Shown piece by piece: positions 1 to 13,077 of a DNA stretch of 64,000 nucleotides. Made by a program: the position numbers and the translations under genes. Source of the stretch: Tanytarsus gracilentus (lineage: Eukaryota > Arthropoda > Insecta > Diptera > Chironomidae); the NCBI GenBank assembly GCA_038502055.1, contig JAXRKN010000037.1, forward strand, positions 2,108,001 to 2,172,000, read 5' to 3'. Positions within the stretch are counted from its first letter, which is position 1. Each line of letters opens with the position of its first letter. Below the pieces are notes generated by a model. That model made no database searches. It worked only from the letters and a program-made list of their open reading frames with translations, and had not been told where the DNA came from.

Positions 1-3000
1 TGAGTTTAAATGAACTTTTCATTGAATTGTTAGATGGAGGAAAAAGTTAGTGTGAGAGGTTCAAGGAGATTTTTCTTTATTTCAGAAGTTGTTTGATCTT
101 CATCGGATTGTATCCAAAGTATTACAATGGTGAGTGTGATGAAAGGTAAGGAAAATTATTTCACACAATGTTGCTCTAATTTTACAGCTAAAAAATGAAA
201 TTTACCTAAATCCAAGGGATAAAAATTTCTTATTAAATTTCAAAATTATAGTGAATTTTTTAAAATTATTATTTATTTAAATTCTATGAAATTTTAAATA
301 ATTTCCATCCCTTTTTAATCCGCTTTGATTTCGTTAAATACTTTTAACTCTTCTGCAATACATTTTCATCAAAATGAAAGCTTCATGAAATTTTTATGCC
401 ATTTTAAAATGAGCTTTATAGCGAAACACCACAAGGATTTTATTTTTCTCATTTGCAAAAAAAGTTTTTCATCTCCTCCCTAAGTGGAGCTTACAGTACT
501 TGATATTTTATGAATAATCAGCAAATGAAAATCCTCTCAGCGTTCGTAATAAATGCATGTCGAGGGTAAATGTTGTCGACACATTAATATTTCATGCTCA
601 TTGTTTAATGAAATAATCTGGAGATCAACAACAATAAAAATGTGATTAAAATCTACTGCAGCGTTTTGTAATTTGATCCTCGGTCTTGACGGTATAATGG
701 AAATTTAATAAACAATCCGCGCCATTCGTCGCTGTGATATTGAAATCATTTGCAGACATATTTGAATAAAAATGACGACTTCTTAATATCTTCCACAAAC
801 TCAATAAAACTTCTGCTTTCCTTTCAAATGATAATCCTTAGTGATATTCACTCAAATTCAATAACAAAAAGATGAACGATGAAAGAAAATGACATTTTAT
901 AATGATTTTTGACGGTTCTTTATTTGAAGTTGATTCAATAAAATGTAAGCGAGAATTTCATAACCCGAGGATTAATAACAAAATTTTTGCTCTTTTCAAT
1001 TTTTTTTATGAGTTGTCAAAAAGGCGAGTGATGGAAATTTTTCCAATTTATTCATCGTGAATGCGCTTTTCTAACTGCTTAACTTTAATGAAATATTTCA
1101 ATTTTAACATTTCACTTCCAGCACCTCGGAAAAATATTAGTTCGTCAAAATATTTTCAATGAAATTTAATCAACAAACCAGAAGATTAAAATTTTGATGC
1201 TCAAATATTTTTCTTTGTGTCAGAAGTCAAAAACTTTTAGTTCGGGTCAATTATTTCCTCTCTATTTTGTATGCTGCTGCATGATGTGAAGCAGAGAAAA
1301 GGGAAATTGTTTGCACAAAAGCTTTAAAAAATATATAGCATAAGAGAGTTCGAGGGGAGAAACGAGAAGGAGTAATAAAATTTAATAAAATTCACTCAAG
1401 TTTCAGTATAAACACACACAAAACCATCACCATGAATTTCCTTACTTTGACGCCCCACAAAACAAGTCAATGAGGAGTGAACTCGATGTTTGATTTTACT
1501 ACTTAAAAATTCAAGTTTACACCCCTTGGAACTTAATTTAATATTCATCTCCTCTCATTATCTTCTGCTGAAGTTCTTTCGCTCTCTTCTATCGAGTGAG
1601 GTATGGAAATAACATTTTAATTAATATAATTTAAATGCAAATTTTTCACTCGTTTTTGTTTTATTAAATTTCCATCAATTGAATTTTATTTGTTTTCTTC
1701 TCGTGTCTCGTCTTCGGCATCGTGTACACATTGAGAGAAAATTTAATTTTATATATTTGACGTAAAATCGAGCAAAATTGAGGAAATGAAGAGAATGAAA
1801 ACGGAAAATTAATTTCAATTCAATTGACAATGGATGATGCCTGATTATGTACGACGTGAAGCGACATAATTTTCTCCCGACAAGATGGTTGTTAAAAAGA
1901 TTATTCAGAGAAGATGGAATAATTAAATGGAGATAATAAAATCTTTCTCTTATCGATCCGACTCGAGAGCAAATTGTTAACAGAAAAGTTTGATTTTCAA
2001 TTGCTTCGATTTCCTCTTCGCATTCACTCACCATCGAGAGAGAAAATTATTTGAGCTTGAAGTGAAGAAAAAAGTTTCATTCTATTGTGTGTAACTTTTT
2101 TCTGCTCTCAGAATAAAAAATTAAGCGTTGAATTGGAAATTGATTATGTGAATGGAATTGAGTTAGAAGAAAATAATTAGATGAGAGATTTTTATTTTTT
2201 CAGTAGGCTAAATCTTTTTAATTTTTCTCCCTTAAAAATTAAATTTTAAAAACTTTAAATTTTTGTATTAGAATTAAGACTTTTATCCATTCATGTCTTG
2301 ATACTAAACTTTTCAAACTCTCACCCTTCGCTTCTTATTGGTAAACACAACGATGATGCTATAAAAGCATTTTAATAAAATATATTAACTTTTGATTTTG
2401 TTATTTGTGTAAACAAGATATTATTTTTATTGAGCTGTATAAAAGGAAGATTGAAATTCAATAAGCAATATTATATTAGGGTTTTATCTGCCACCATAAT
2501 GTCCTGCGGCATCAACAACAAATGATTTTACGATGAACTCAAAAAGAGATTTTTTTCACTTTATTTAACCGACTCGAAAGTAATCTCTCGGAGGGTATGA
2601 GGGATGGCAAAATGAGGGCGTTTAGTTTTTGCATAAAAAGTGTGCGCTCACTTTTTTTAATGCATGAGACAAAACAGAGATTTGGAATGCTCAATTTTGC
2701 AGGAAAATTTATCAAGATTCTAAAGAGAACGCATGCAGATTTGTAATGGCATTATTGCTCGAATAAGTATAACAGAATTGCTAAAATTTTATCCCTTGCA
2801 AATTACCGATAATCTGTTGTCGTCGAGATTTTTAGCTCTTTCATGTTCGAAGCGAGAATTAAGTACAAATTGTCTCTGTGTGTATTAAATTTCTGGGGAA
2901 AGAAAATCGTCATGTCTCTACATTAAGCTCGAGATAAGCGATTGTTTTGCTAACAGAAACAAAGAAGTAACAAAAATATTTTAAAAATATTTACAAAGCT

Positions 3001-5620
3001 GATTTTTGAGGGATAAAAAATAAAAATTTCTAGATTAATTTTAAATAAGTTCAAAATTAAATTTCGATTTTTATTAAAGACAAAAAAAATCACTAACTAC
3101 ATTGTAACAATAAATCATGGTAAATCTCATGAGGATCATCATGTCCATCGTCCGCAAACACCACCAGACATCGCATCGTTAAAAGGAATTTAATTAATTC
3201 CGGAAAAAAATTACGTGACACTCATTCGCACGGTGAGGAAATAAATTCATTTTACTTAACTTTATCATCAGTAACGAATTGCGATGCGACAACGCACGAC
3301 ATTCGATAGCATCACAACAATGGTAAACAAGTAATAAAATAATGTGTTATCATTACCGAAAATTATATTAAATTTGTGTGCTCAACACATTTAGTGCTGC
3401 CGCTTCGTGTATTTTGTGTGTGCGAAGAAAAACTTTCATCTATTGAGGGGGTTGAGATTGAGAGCGAGAGAAATTAATCAACACATCCAACCGCGTGATA
3501 AGAGTATGAGGAGAGAAAATATCGTGGGGAAAATTTTTCTAAGGCAACCATTTAAACTTATCACGGTATGTTTACCCAATCGCTGAGCGCTAGGATTTGC
3601 GCATGACCGGACAATTTTTTTCCTTTTTCTATTTTCGGTCTTCGGCATGCACACAACACAGATGAGCAACGACGATGCACATTTTAGTGCTCGTTCAATA
3701 TCTCGATAAGAAACTTATCAAAATTGGTTATCTTACAAAAATTAATTACATTTACCTTTTTTAACTTAAACATTTTTTAAAATCCAAAAAGGAATTCGTC
3801 GCCTCAAGGAGAGCAAAACAAAAAAGTATAAGCTAGTTGCTAAATGGACTTAATCTGAGGATAATTGTTAGCATTAAAAGTTTCTTTTCGTATACGTTTG
3901 ATGGAAGTGAGTGGGTTGTTCAAAAAATTCTTTAAAGTAAATTAAAAAACGTTTGACACTTTTTAATAAAAAACTTAAAAAGTTCCTCAAAACAATTTTA
4001 GGGTTCTTAAAATTTTTAAACTTTTTCAAATTTCGAGATTAAATTAATAATTCATATTAGAATTCTTTCACTTTGAAAATATTTGGACTAAATCCAATTA
4101 GGGGCTCGTAATACAAAATTTAATTACTAAATTTTATAGAATTTTTTAAAGTGAGCATTTATCAATTTTCTTACAAAAAATCATTCAAAAATGTTTTTCA
4201 TTGGTTCATGTCTTGAAAATTCCCAATTCTTACCTCCACCTCAACTTTAAATTTAAAACAAAAGAAAAGCAAAAAGCAGACATGGCGATGAACAATTTAT
4301 CGAAAGAAGATAATCATTAAAATTACAAGCCTTAAGACTATCACAAGAAGGATGTGATAGAGAAGGACATGCAAAAACAAGAGAGACAAAAATTTTTGTG
4401 AATGAATCTTTTGAATTTCCAATAAACTTTCAATTAGCAATTGAACTGATTATCTGCGATTACGTGAATTAGAGCATCCTTCTTGCAAGCTAAGAAATTC
4501 TCTGTTCTCAAAACAACTCGGTACAAAAGCATGTCTAAGCAGCACTTTTAGAGGATGCTCAGACATTCCAAATACATTGTTTATGTTGAAGCAAAGAAAA
4601 TGAATCCTGTAAGGAATAAAACGAGAGTAATTACAAGGATTACTGATAATATTGAGATCTCACAGTTCAGGTCAACTTTTTTTGCGAGTCTCTAAAATAA
4701 CATGAATGAAATTCTTCAGTTTTAGTTAAAACTTTACCTGAAATTAATTAACCTTTTTCTCTGACGATCATAAATTTTTATTGCACCCACTCTGAATTGG
4801 CATCATCGAAATTAAAGGGCGGGTTGAGAGTCAAAGAAAAGTCAATTTACTTGGAAGTAAATTCATTCATGATGTGTTTGTAGTACGACGTGAGAGATTA
4901 ATGAGAAATTTATAATCTCAAAGAAGGAAGTTGTTGATTGGCGTGTTTTCGAAATTTTAGGGGTGTTTTTCTTAACGAAGGATCCTTTATACTTTTAACT
5001 TTAATTAACTGATGGAAATTTATGACAATTGAGGTCAATTTATATTGTCTTTTTATTAGTCAATAAAAAGATAACAAATTTTTTATATAACATTAAATCA
5101 AGCCATTTCAAGTATTTCTTGGTCCATTAAGTTTTTTTACTAAGATCAAAATTTATCTATAAATTACATAAATTTTATTTAAAATATGGAATAGAAAATA
5201 AATTTTTGCAATTTAAAAATATCCAAAATTTTTCAAACACTTAAAATCTAAATTTTTTTTTTAAATTTCCAATGTTGTAAGAAATTAAAAAGACTGAACT
5301 TAATTTTCGCCATCAACAATTTTCCTCAAAAAGAGAAGAGAAAATTCTTCGTAAAATTTTCACTGACAAGCGCAGACATGCAAGGAGGAAGAAGAAGGGA
5401 TGATGAATGCCATGAAGTTATCAAAGAGTGTGAGAGAGCGAGTAAAAAAAGTTGAGAGAGTGTGAGTAAGTGTGAGAGGTGCAATAAAAAAATTGAGAAC
5501 TTTGCCTTGTCGTAAAACTACCCCTCATTGAATATACATATTCTGGTGTGTACACATACATCAGTCAGTGGTTTTATGCCAATTTGTTTCATATTTATGT
5601 TCAAGATTTACGAATAATGA
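1..5620. other. Non-coding region upstream of hbn
   Basis: AT-rich DNA with only short, low-complexity open frames and no recognisable protein domain. It probably contains hbn regulatory sequence and perhaps the end of a neighbouring gene. The only exon-like segment I could see is at 86-129 and is listed separately. A GCGCCATT motif lies at 719-726. No RNA gene or mobile element was recognised. Confidence 0.5.
86..129 (+). other. Weak candidate exon of an unknown gene
   Basis: A 44-nt segment is preceded by a good acceptor (a pyrimidine-rich tract ending in TTTCAG at 80-85) and followed by a strong donor, G|GTGAGT, at 130-135. Two frames are open through it; one reads SCLIFIGLYPKYYN. I do not recognise the product and see no partner exon nearby. 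It could be an exon of a gene lying mostly left of the window, a 5' non-coding exon of hbn, or chance. Confidence 0.18.
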
Positions 5621-5623
5621 CAT

Positions 5624-5658
5624 TCAGTTGTTGACTGTTACTGGAACCGGTGTGACGT
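5624..5658 (+). promoter_or_regulatory. Predicted hbn core promoter: Inr plus DPE, no TATA
   Basis: TCAGTT at 5624-5629 matches the arthropod initiator, with A+1 at 5626. TGACGT at 5653-5658 lies exactly at +28 to +33 and fits the downstream promoter element consensus DSWYVY. There is no TATA box at -30. The start would give a 5' UTR of about 176 nt to the ATG at 5802. A second TCAGTCAGT lies at 5561-5569 as an alternative initiator. Inr/DPE promoters are common among Drosophila developmental regulators. The transcription start itself is inferred. Confidence 0.5.
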
Positions 5659-5801
5659 GCTGATCGCTAGTGATAAAAAAGAAAAAATTATTAAGGAAGA
5701 AAAAAATATAAAAATATTTCATTGGATATAAAAAGTGAAAACAAACCAAAGAGTTAAAAAATTTATTTAGTGACAAAATAAAATAAATTAAAATTATCCA
5801 A

Positions 5802-8800
5802 ATGATAATGATGAGTGCATTAAATATTGAACGAAGTCTCCGGACATCGTCTCAAAATAACCCGCTATCAAAGCCTCGTGCAGTGTATACAATTGATCAA
5901 ATATTAGGAAATCATCATCATAGGCGAAATACAATTAATGGTAAGTTAACTCCATTAAGCGTCAGCGAAGCATGAAAAATGTTTTAATCTCGGATGTTGC
6001 ACATTTGAGAGACATATATTCTCAATACTGAACAGCATGAATCCCGAGCAAAGTCCTTAAATGATCAAATTAGTGTGTAAAACAAGCGTAATTTTTGTTA
6101 ACGAAAATGTGTGCACTATTGTAATAAATTTCATGTTAAGGGTTGATTTTTATATCAACCTCGGCAAATTTATTAAATTCATAATTTTGATCCATATTTC
6201 AAAGAACAGCATTTTCATGGTTAATGAAATATCCCGCTGCGATTTTAAAATCCTTTTCCTACATTGCAGTTTACTCTTGAAAATTTTTTAATGAAAATTT
6301 TATTATGTGAGTTGTAAATATACAAACAGTTCAAGTTTTAAAAAAAGGGTTTTTAGCTCTCGCTAGTCATGTCGTGCAATTATGATGACTTTCGAGTATC
6401 AATTTACAATCTGCTGTAATTCTTTTTCTCTGATAAATATCACTTAATATCCGGGCATGAATTTCATTTAGTAATGAGGTTAGTTTTAAGGGCGGAGCAC
6501 TCTGTTTCTTATTGACTCTCCTTTTTGATACTTTGAAGAATTTATTTTTATTTAATTAAAAAATCCGATTTTTTAACTTAAATTTAACCCCCTTGATCTC
6601 ATGAAAATGTCATTAAAACCTCAAAAATAAACATCATTAAAAGTCTATTTGCAAATTCGCCCTCAACAACTCGGTGCGCAGAGACAGCAAAGAATTTTTA
6701 TATTTGCCATTTTGATGATGAAAAAAAACATTCTAATGCTCGTTCGCTTAACTCAATTTATTTTTCATTTTTAAAACGGCTGCTCTCTTTGCTGCCACTG
6801 ATGCTTTTTTTATGCATTCACGTATGACATGTGAAAATTGAAAACGAGAGCTTTATTGAATGAGAGGAAGTTGAGGAAAAAACATCAAAAGAATTTTCAA
6901 TCTCAATATAAAAATGCATGCAGAGTTGAGGATATAAATAAAAATTCCCGCAATTGGCAATTAAGAAGTGATTTTCATATCAATTTGCTCACAAAAGGAT
7001 TTTTTTAAAAATATATAAAAATTGCAGATCACGAGAATTCAATCAAAGTCGATGCAAATGACAATCATGAGGTGGGCGTTGACGTTGATAATGATGATGA
7101 CATGCCACTTATGGGTGATATTGATTCCATTGATCATGACTCAAATGATATGTCGAGGCCTAGAAAAATAAGAAGGTAAATAATTATTTATGATTTAAAT
7201 TTAAAAAGTTTATAATTTAATTGTCTCAGATCTAGAACAACCTTTACGACATATCAACTGCACCAGCTAGAAAGAGCCTTCGAGAAGACACAATATCCAG
7301 AGTAAGTCTAACCACAAAATTTTTATTTTCTACTAATTACTAATTAACTGTCTCTCGTTATTTCTTAATTAGTGTTTTCACACGTGAAGAACTGGCAATG
7401 AGATTGGATCTAAGTGAGGCGAGAGTTCAGGTATGTCCGATAATTATTTTTTCGTACAGTGAAATGTCTTGTATTTTAAATTGTGACTAAAATGAAAGTT
7501 ACAAAGTACAAGGTACAGGTTTGACTGTGCACTGATTCATTATTGATAATGTCAACATTTATCGACTCGACAAACCAAAACTAATTAATTTACGATTGCA
7601 ATTTAACAATTATGGCACCCATAAAACTGCATTTAAAATCAAGTTTTTATGTATGTGTGACATGTTGAGGTAGAAATATTTTTTTGCCTTTCGGGGAGAA
7701 TGTAAAATTTCGACCATGATAATTACATAAAAATTTTCAAACTATAATTGAGCTAATCACAAACGAGGCAGATTTATTTTTGCTCGACCTTCCCCAACTT
7801 GAATTGAAATTTCCGTAAGAAATTTTATAAAAAAACTAAAACAGTTTCAATTTTCAAAATAAAAACTCAATTAGGCGTATATAAAATGTAAATTGTTCTG
7901 GTTCTTTTGTTATCTCTGTTATGTTGATGATTTCAACCCTTTTCCTTCATTGTCTATGCACACTCGACATATATTGCACGTAGACATGCTTATGTCGAGT
8001 GATGAAGAGACCTCTTCAGATAACAATGCATACAAAATAGTGCATTTTAACTGTTGAAACTCTTTTCACAATAGAATAAATAAAAAACAGTTCAATTTAA
8101 AGATCATTTGAGTGTAACAGGGATTTTAAACTTTTAAAACTTCAATTCAATTTTAAACACTTTTTTTTCAACAATCACATCCTCACCTCTCAAATATATC
8201 ACTTTCTCATTGATGTCTGCTTTATTTTATAAATTCTATTAGCACAATTTAATCCCAATCTAAACTCAATAAAAAGTAAATTTCATGTCAATGCGAGAAA
8301 AAGGTTAAATTCACCCTAGATGTCTGCGTACTTTTTCCTCTGTTTGAGTCAATATGTAACGAGTAAACGTTTTTTTATCTTTTATTGAAATAAAAACCGG
8401 TGAATTTCAAGTGCCACCATCCTCTCGAATGTTTATGTACGCATTTATATAAAATCCAAAATAATTGCCTGAATTTAAATAAAACAGAAGATCATCGGAT
8501 CAACCCCAATTTGCGATGAAATTGGATTTTGCAAATGGCTAATAATGCCATGGTGAACAATCACAAAATCCTTACAAATTGACATTTAATCGAATGAATT
8601 GAGAGCTAATTTTATAATGAACTGTTCTAACCCCTTAAAATCTGACGGGTCAATAAATTCTCTGTTGATATTCTCACACATTATTTACTATCGAGTCATT
8701 GACAATTCCTTTCTCGCTCATCAACACCCCCTCAATGACAAAAATAATTTTCCTCTATTGTTCGCTGAAGCATGTGAACTAAATTAGCAATTTTAATGCG

Positions 8801-11701
8801 AGCATAAATGTAGAAAAAAGAGGAAAAGGATTTCCGATGAGAGAAAATTTTTGCTCACATTTTTTTCCAACACATGACGATGGCAATTAAATAATTGCTT
8901 TCATTTCACAAATTTAATTATTTAGTGTGTTCTGTAGGGGTTGAAGAATTCTCATATTTTTTGGACGACAAATGCGAAATTAAACAAATTTTAAAAATTC
9001 TCTTCACACCTTGCTGCTACCTCTAGAAGTTCCAATTCAATTATGCACTCCAAGTGTGTATGTTCGTACATGCAATAATTATCCTTCCTAAATTGCTCAT
9101 AATTACCCTGCACACTCAAAAAAAGAAACTCCTCTCGTTGATTTCACATTCACAGTGCATTAGCGACAAATCGCAATCAGCATCAGCAGAAGCAAGTCGA
9201 GTACATTCAAATTTACATACTGTATCAAATTAATGCTATTATTCATTTTCTCCACCCCGAGAATTATAATTTTTGAATGTGTGTAATGAATTGAATTGCC
9301 CTTCAAAAAAGTTTTTATTAGCTGAGAGTCGCATCTCATTAAAATTAATAAAATTCACTTTTAAATGGATGTGAAAATGAGGCTTAATAATTATTTGATC
9401 CTCGACAAAATGTTTCACTCTCTTTCATTAGCTCTCATAAGCGGTGGCACATTTCGGGGATTATTAGCAACCGTTATAGTGATACATGAGAACATCAAAA
9501 ATATAATAAAGTCAATTTGTTAGTGTCCAAGGGATGTAAACTTGAATTATTTTTGAAAATTATAAAATTATTTTTTAATTAATTTCTCTTAGATTTAACG
9601 TTTTTAAATTTTTTTAAAGTTCTCAACCCTCGAATTTTTTTTAATTTCCCTCTCACTCAAGCGAACTCTCTTAATAGCCTTAAAATCAACTATAAACGCT
9701 GATGTAGCACATGTAACATGAGATTTAAATATATTTTTGTTACAAATCACTTTTTTCAATTGTTTGAGGTCGCTCGATGAAAACTATGCGGAGGGTCGGT
9801 AGACGGGTATGATGCCATTTAATTTTAATTGCGTCAAATTGAAATAAACCCTCCGTGGACATCATAATATATAATTGTTGGGTATGAGAGATCAGAGATG
9901 TTTTATAATTGTTCGTCTGTGCGTACGCTTTAAATGAGATGACAATGGATGCGAATTAATTTTCTACCACGATGAATAAATGCAATTTCCTGAAAATTTT
10001 CCATTTCCTGTGCAATTAGAGAGCTAATTTTTTTTCATGAGCATTACAGCAAGAATTTTCCACTTTTCACGTCATCCATTAACATCCTTGAAAGAAATTC
10101 CTTCTAGAAATTGCTCGTAATTTTAAATAAATAATTTTTCGCATTAGGGTTGAGGAGAAAATTGGGATAATTTTGCACTTGTGTGAAGTAAAACTGTCGT
10201 TGGAGAGAAATTCTCAATTAAATTCAGGCACATTCACTCCAACAAGCATCAATTATCTCGCCAATTATTCTTCCAGTACATCTCATCAGATATTATTGTT
10301 GTGCCATACATTGTTCCGCTCAGTAGGAAGACACGCGACTGCAATGTAGAAAATTCTTCAAATCGGAAACATTTGCTTCTCCTACATGCACACTATTGCC
10401 ATGGTTTTCTCAAAATGGTCCAATTACATTAATTGGATTTCAATTTTAGAAAATTTTCCATGCCACTCCGAATTTTGAGTGATGGTGAATGAAGTGGAAG
10501 AGATTATAAGTTTGCAGTGAAGCTAGAAAATATCATGACTAGAAATCAATTTTCGAGAGCGACGAAAATTGATTTTCATTTTCTAAACTCACGACCATTG
10601 TTGGTGAGAAATTTTCTAAATCCATTGTTCAATTATTCATTCACACAATTTCCATCACACTCTTCTGGTGTAAGCCTCATAGCTCTCTCAATGCTGAATA
10701 TTATTTGACTTCCGATTGCATTCAATTGTGTGAGTTGAGAAGAAAATTTTCTCCTCTCGGCTCCCAAATCAATTTCCGCACATGAAAAATTTTCTCACTT
10801 TCAATTGAAGAGATTTTTTTCTCACACTTGGGGTGATTTTAGATTTTATCGAAATAATGTACGGAAATGTTATTCATAATTTCATTTGCGACATAAACAC
10901 CTCGGTGATGACTGATGACATTATCATGATTAAAATCTTAAACTTCCTTTTTATGTAAAACGCTAATTTTGTGTCCTTTCTTCTTCTCTCTTTTCATGTT
11001 CCGTGATGCATTTCAATAATTATAGGTTTGGTTCCAAGTGAGTATTTTACTTTTTATATTTCTCTTTTTATGTTTTTTATTTAAACAACTTTATATTAAT
11101 GTAATATTCTTTTTCTAATTCAGAATCGACGTGCGAAATGGCGTAAACGAGAAAAAGCAATGGGCCGCGACACAACCACATTTTTACATCATGAACAGGG
11201 TAAATAATTTTAATTATTTAATGAGCATTATGCATGCAAGCAAAAATTATTGCATTAATTTATGACTGAGCAGTAAATTGAACTATAATTAAGTGCAATT
11301 GAGATTATCGGTTGTTAATGAACGAAATTATTAATGATTAAATTTTCATATTTTTTTTTAATGTAGGCATGCCTGATTTTCCGATTGCGCTTCCAATGCC
11401 GCACAATTTGGCGCATCCCGGCGATTTTTGGTCACCTGGTTTTGGACTTCACCCCTCACTCTTACCCGCTGCAAGTCACATGCTACACCCCAACTTAATG
11501 CCTAATTATAAAATACCAAATATTCATGCAATCATGCAATATATGAGCTTATTTAACGGTGAACGAGCTGCAGCCAGTGCAAACTATGCGACCTCACCAC
11601 AAAATTTGTCGATCAACACATCGACAACGACGAGATCGAGCAGCCCGGCGCAAAGTAATAATAGTCCCGTTGAAAGTCCCACTAAAGAAGTAGAAATATA
11701 A
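5802..11701 (+). CDS. hbn: Homeobrain, paired-like homeodomain transcription factor
   Basis: Nuclear DNA-binding transcription factor of the anterior head and brain. The coding exons are 5802-5940, 7028-7175, 7230-7301, 7373-7430, 11026-11037, 11124-11199 and 11367-11701. All have GT-AG borders and matching phases, giving 279 aa. The N-terminus carries an eh1/octapeptide-like motif, YTIDQILG (residues 29-36), which in this class recruits Groucho-type co-repressors. An acidic stretch follows (about 62-90). The homeodomain is at 94-153 with Q50 (VWFQNRRAKWRKREK). The C-terminal part (PDFPIALPMP, FWSPGFGLHP, LMPNYKIPN, YATSPQNLS) matches my recollection of Drosophila hbn rather than Arx/aristaless, and I see no OAR domain. 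The start is the first ATG after the Inr; ATGs two and three codons later are alternatives. The homeodomain is split by three introns plus a further one just after VWFQ. It lies at the left end of the hbn-Rx-otp cluster and is convergent with the serine protease. Confidence 0.93.
5941..7027 (+). other. hbn: hbn intron 1
   Basis: A 1087-bp intron with donor GTAAGT at 5941 and acceptor ATTGCAG at 7021-7027; it interrupts a Gly/Asp boundary codon after its first base. Open frames inside (for example 6061-6291) are AT-rich and unrelated to known proteins. No repeat or RNA gene was seen. Confidence 0.85.
7431..11025 (+). other. hbn: hbn intron 4
   Basis: A 3.6-kb intron between homeodomain residue 46 (Q) and the microexon. 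It starts GTATGT at 7431 and ends TTATAG at 11025. It is AT-rich with no recognisable nested gene or mobile element. An intron after residue 46 is shared with Rx and otp in this window. Confidence 0.85.
11026..11037 (+). other. hbn: 12-nt coding microexon of hbn (residues VWFQ)
   Basis: The sequence GTTTGGTTCCAA is bounded by an acceptor (AATTATAG) and a strong donor (GTGAGT). It encodes homeodomain positions 47-50, the core of recognition helix 3, including specificity residue Q50. The previous exon ends in phase 0 at ...RVQ (7430) and the next begins in phase 0 with NRRAKW (11124), so these 12 nt are required for an intact homeodomain. The flanking introns are 3595 bp and 86 bp. Confidence 0.9.
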
Positions 11702-12175
11702 AATTTTACCACACACTCGCTCTAACTTTTTTCTCTTTTAAACATTTTCTACATCTCATCCAAGTTTATAAAGTGAAAGAATTTTTCGACATCGAATTTA
11801 TTATAGAAAAAAAAAATTACCAACGTGATGCATTTAAGTGGAAATCTCTTCGACACGTAATAATATTTAAAATAAATTGAAAATGTGTGAACACAAAAAT
11901 AAATATTGGAGGAAAAAGTTCATAATTTATTGTCCGCATACAGTTAAAGAGCTCACTTTTCTGACATTTAATTGGTAGCTCACATTATAAAATAAACGTG
12001 CATAAATTTAAGAAACTAATAAAATTCTAGTGATTGTTTCAAATGACAAAAAAGTAACGTCGTAAGATCAAATTATGTGTAAATATAAGAAAATCTTAAA
12101 AAATTATAATTAAAATTATTGAAGAATTTGTGAAAAGAAATCATAAGTTATTAATAAAAAATTTGAAGAAGAAAA
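11702..12175. other. hbn 3' UTR and convergent intergenic spacer
   Basis: AATAAA polyadenylation signals on the + strand at 11871-11876 and 11899-11904 probably end the hbn transcript about 200 nt after its stop codon. The remainder is the 3' flank of the oppositely oriented serine protease, whose stop codon is at 12176-12178. No other feature was seen. Confidence 0.5.
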
Positions 12176-13049
12176 TTAGAGAAACGAAATTTGAGGATTG
12201 TCTGATTCATAATTTTTTACAGTCTCTGCAATCCAGTCTTTGAAGTATGAAACTTTTGCGTAGCCATCAGGGAAGAATGAACCGCATCCACCGACCACAA
12301 AGTTAGCAACACCCACAAGTTTTCCGTTCACGATTGCCGGGCCTCCACTAAAAAAAATGTTTGATGATTAATTTAATAAATTTTTAATTCATTCAAACCT
12401 GTCTCCGTTGCAAGCACCATTATTCTTACTGTGACCAAGACATAAAGTTCCTTGGTAACATAATGGTGAATTCATTGGACAGCCACACTCTTTGCCGCTC
12501 AAGATTTTTACTTGATTGAACTTCAAGTAGGTTGGTGTGTACCCTCCAGTATATTCAGTTCCCCATCCACTGATCGTTAATTCAGTATCAATTGGTAATT
12601 CTTCAGTTTCAATTCGAACTGCTTGAATGGCGTCATTAAATTCGAGTGGCTCATCGAGTCTCATCAATGCAATGTCATTTTCAAAATTTCCATATTTTTC
12701 GTGGAAAATTGATTTGACAACTTTTCGTGTAACTCCACCAGATTTCATTGAAATGGAACCAGCTCGGATTGTGAGTGATTTGAGACTAAAAAAATAAACT
12801 TAAAATTTAAATAATTAATTAAAACTTAAATTACACGTCATTTCCATTGAGCACACAATGGGATGCCGTAAGTATCCAGTTTTCGTTGATAATTGATCCT
12901 CCACAGCGAAAAGCGCCTTTATTATAAATTGCAATTTGATGCGGAAATTGGTTTTCTTTAGCGAAATCACCACCAACAATTTTCGGATCAAAAGGATTCG
13001 CAGTTGTGAGAGAAATTATAGAAAAAGTAACAAAGGCAAATAATTTCAT
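12176..13049 (-). CDS. Secreted chymotrypsin-like serine protease (S1A family)
   Basis: Predicted secreted endopeptidase of 257 aa, most likely digestive. The exons on the minus strand are 13049-12835, 12785-12399 and 12347-12176, with phases 2 and 2 matched. It has a signal peptide (residues 1-18), a short propeptide ending PFDPK, and an activation site K23|IVGG. The catalytic triad is present: His64 in TASHC, Asp109 in NDIALMRL, and Ser201 in GDSGGP, whose Ser codon is split by the second intron. The S1-pocket residue equivalent to chymotrypsin 189 reads as Gly (NNGACNGDS), not Asp, so trypsin specificity is unlikely. The GCGSFFPDGYAKV segment resembles insect chymotrypsin/collagenase-like enzymes. 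The MKLFAF start is preferred over an upstream in-frame Met because it begins the signal peptide and lies 32 nt after a good initiator. All catalytic residues are intact. Confidence 0.9.
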
Positions 13050-13077
13050 GATGAAGTCGCTTTTAAAATTGAGTTTT

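Noticed and set aside
6061..6291. A 76-codon frame in hbn intron 1
   Set aside because: It is AT-driven, rich in Ile, Phe, Asn and Lys, without domain or splice logic.
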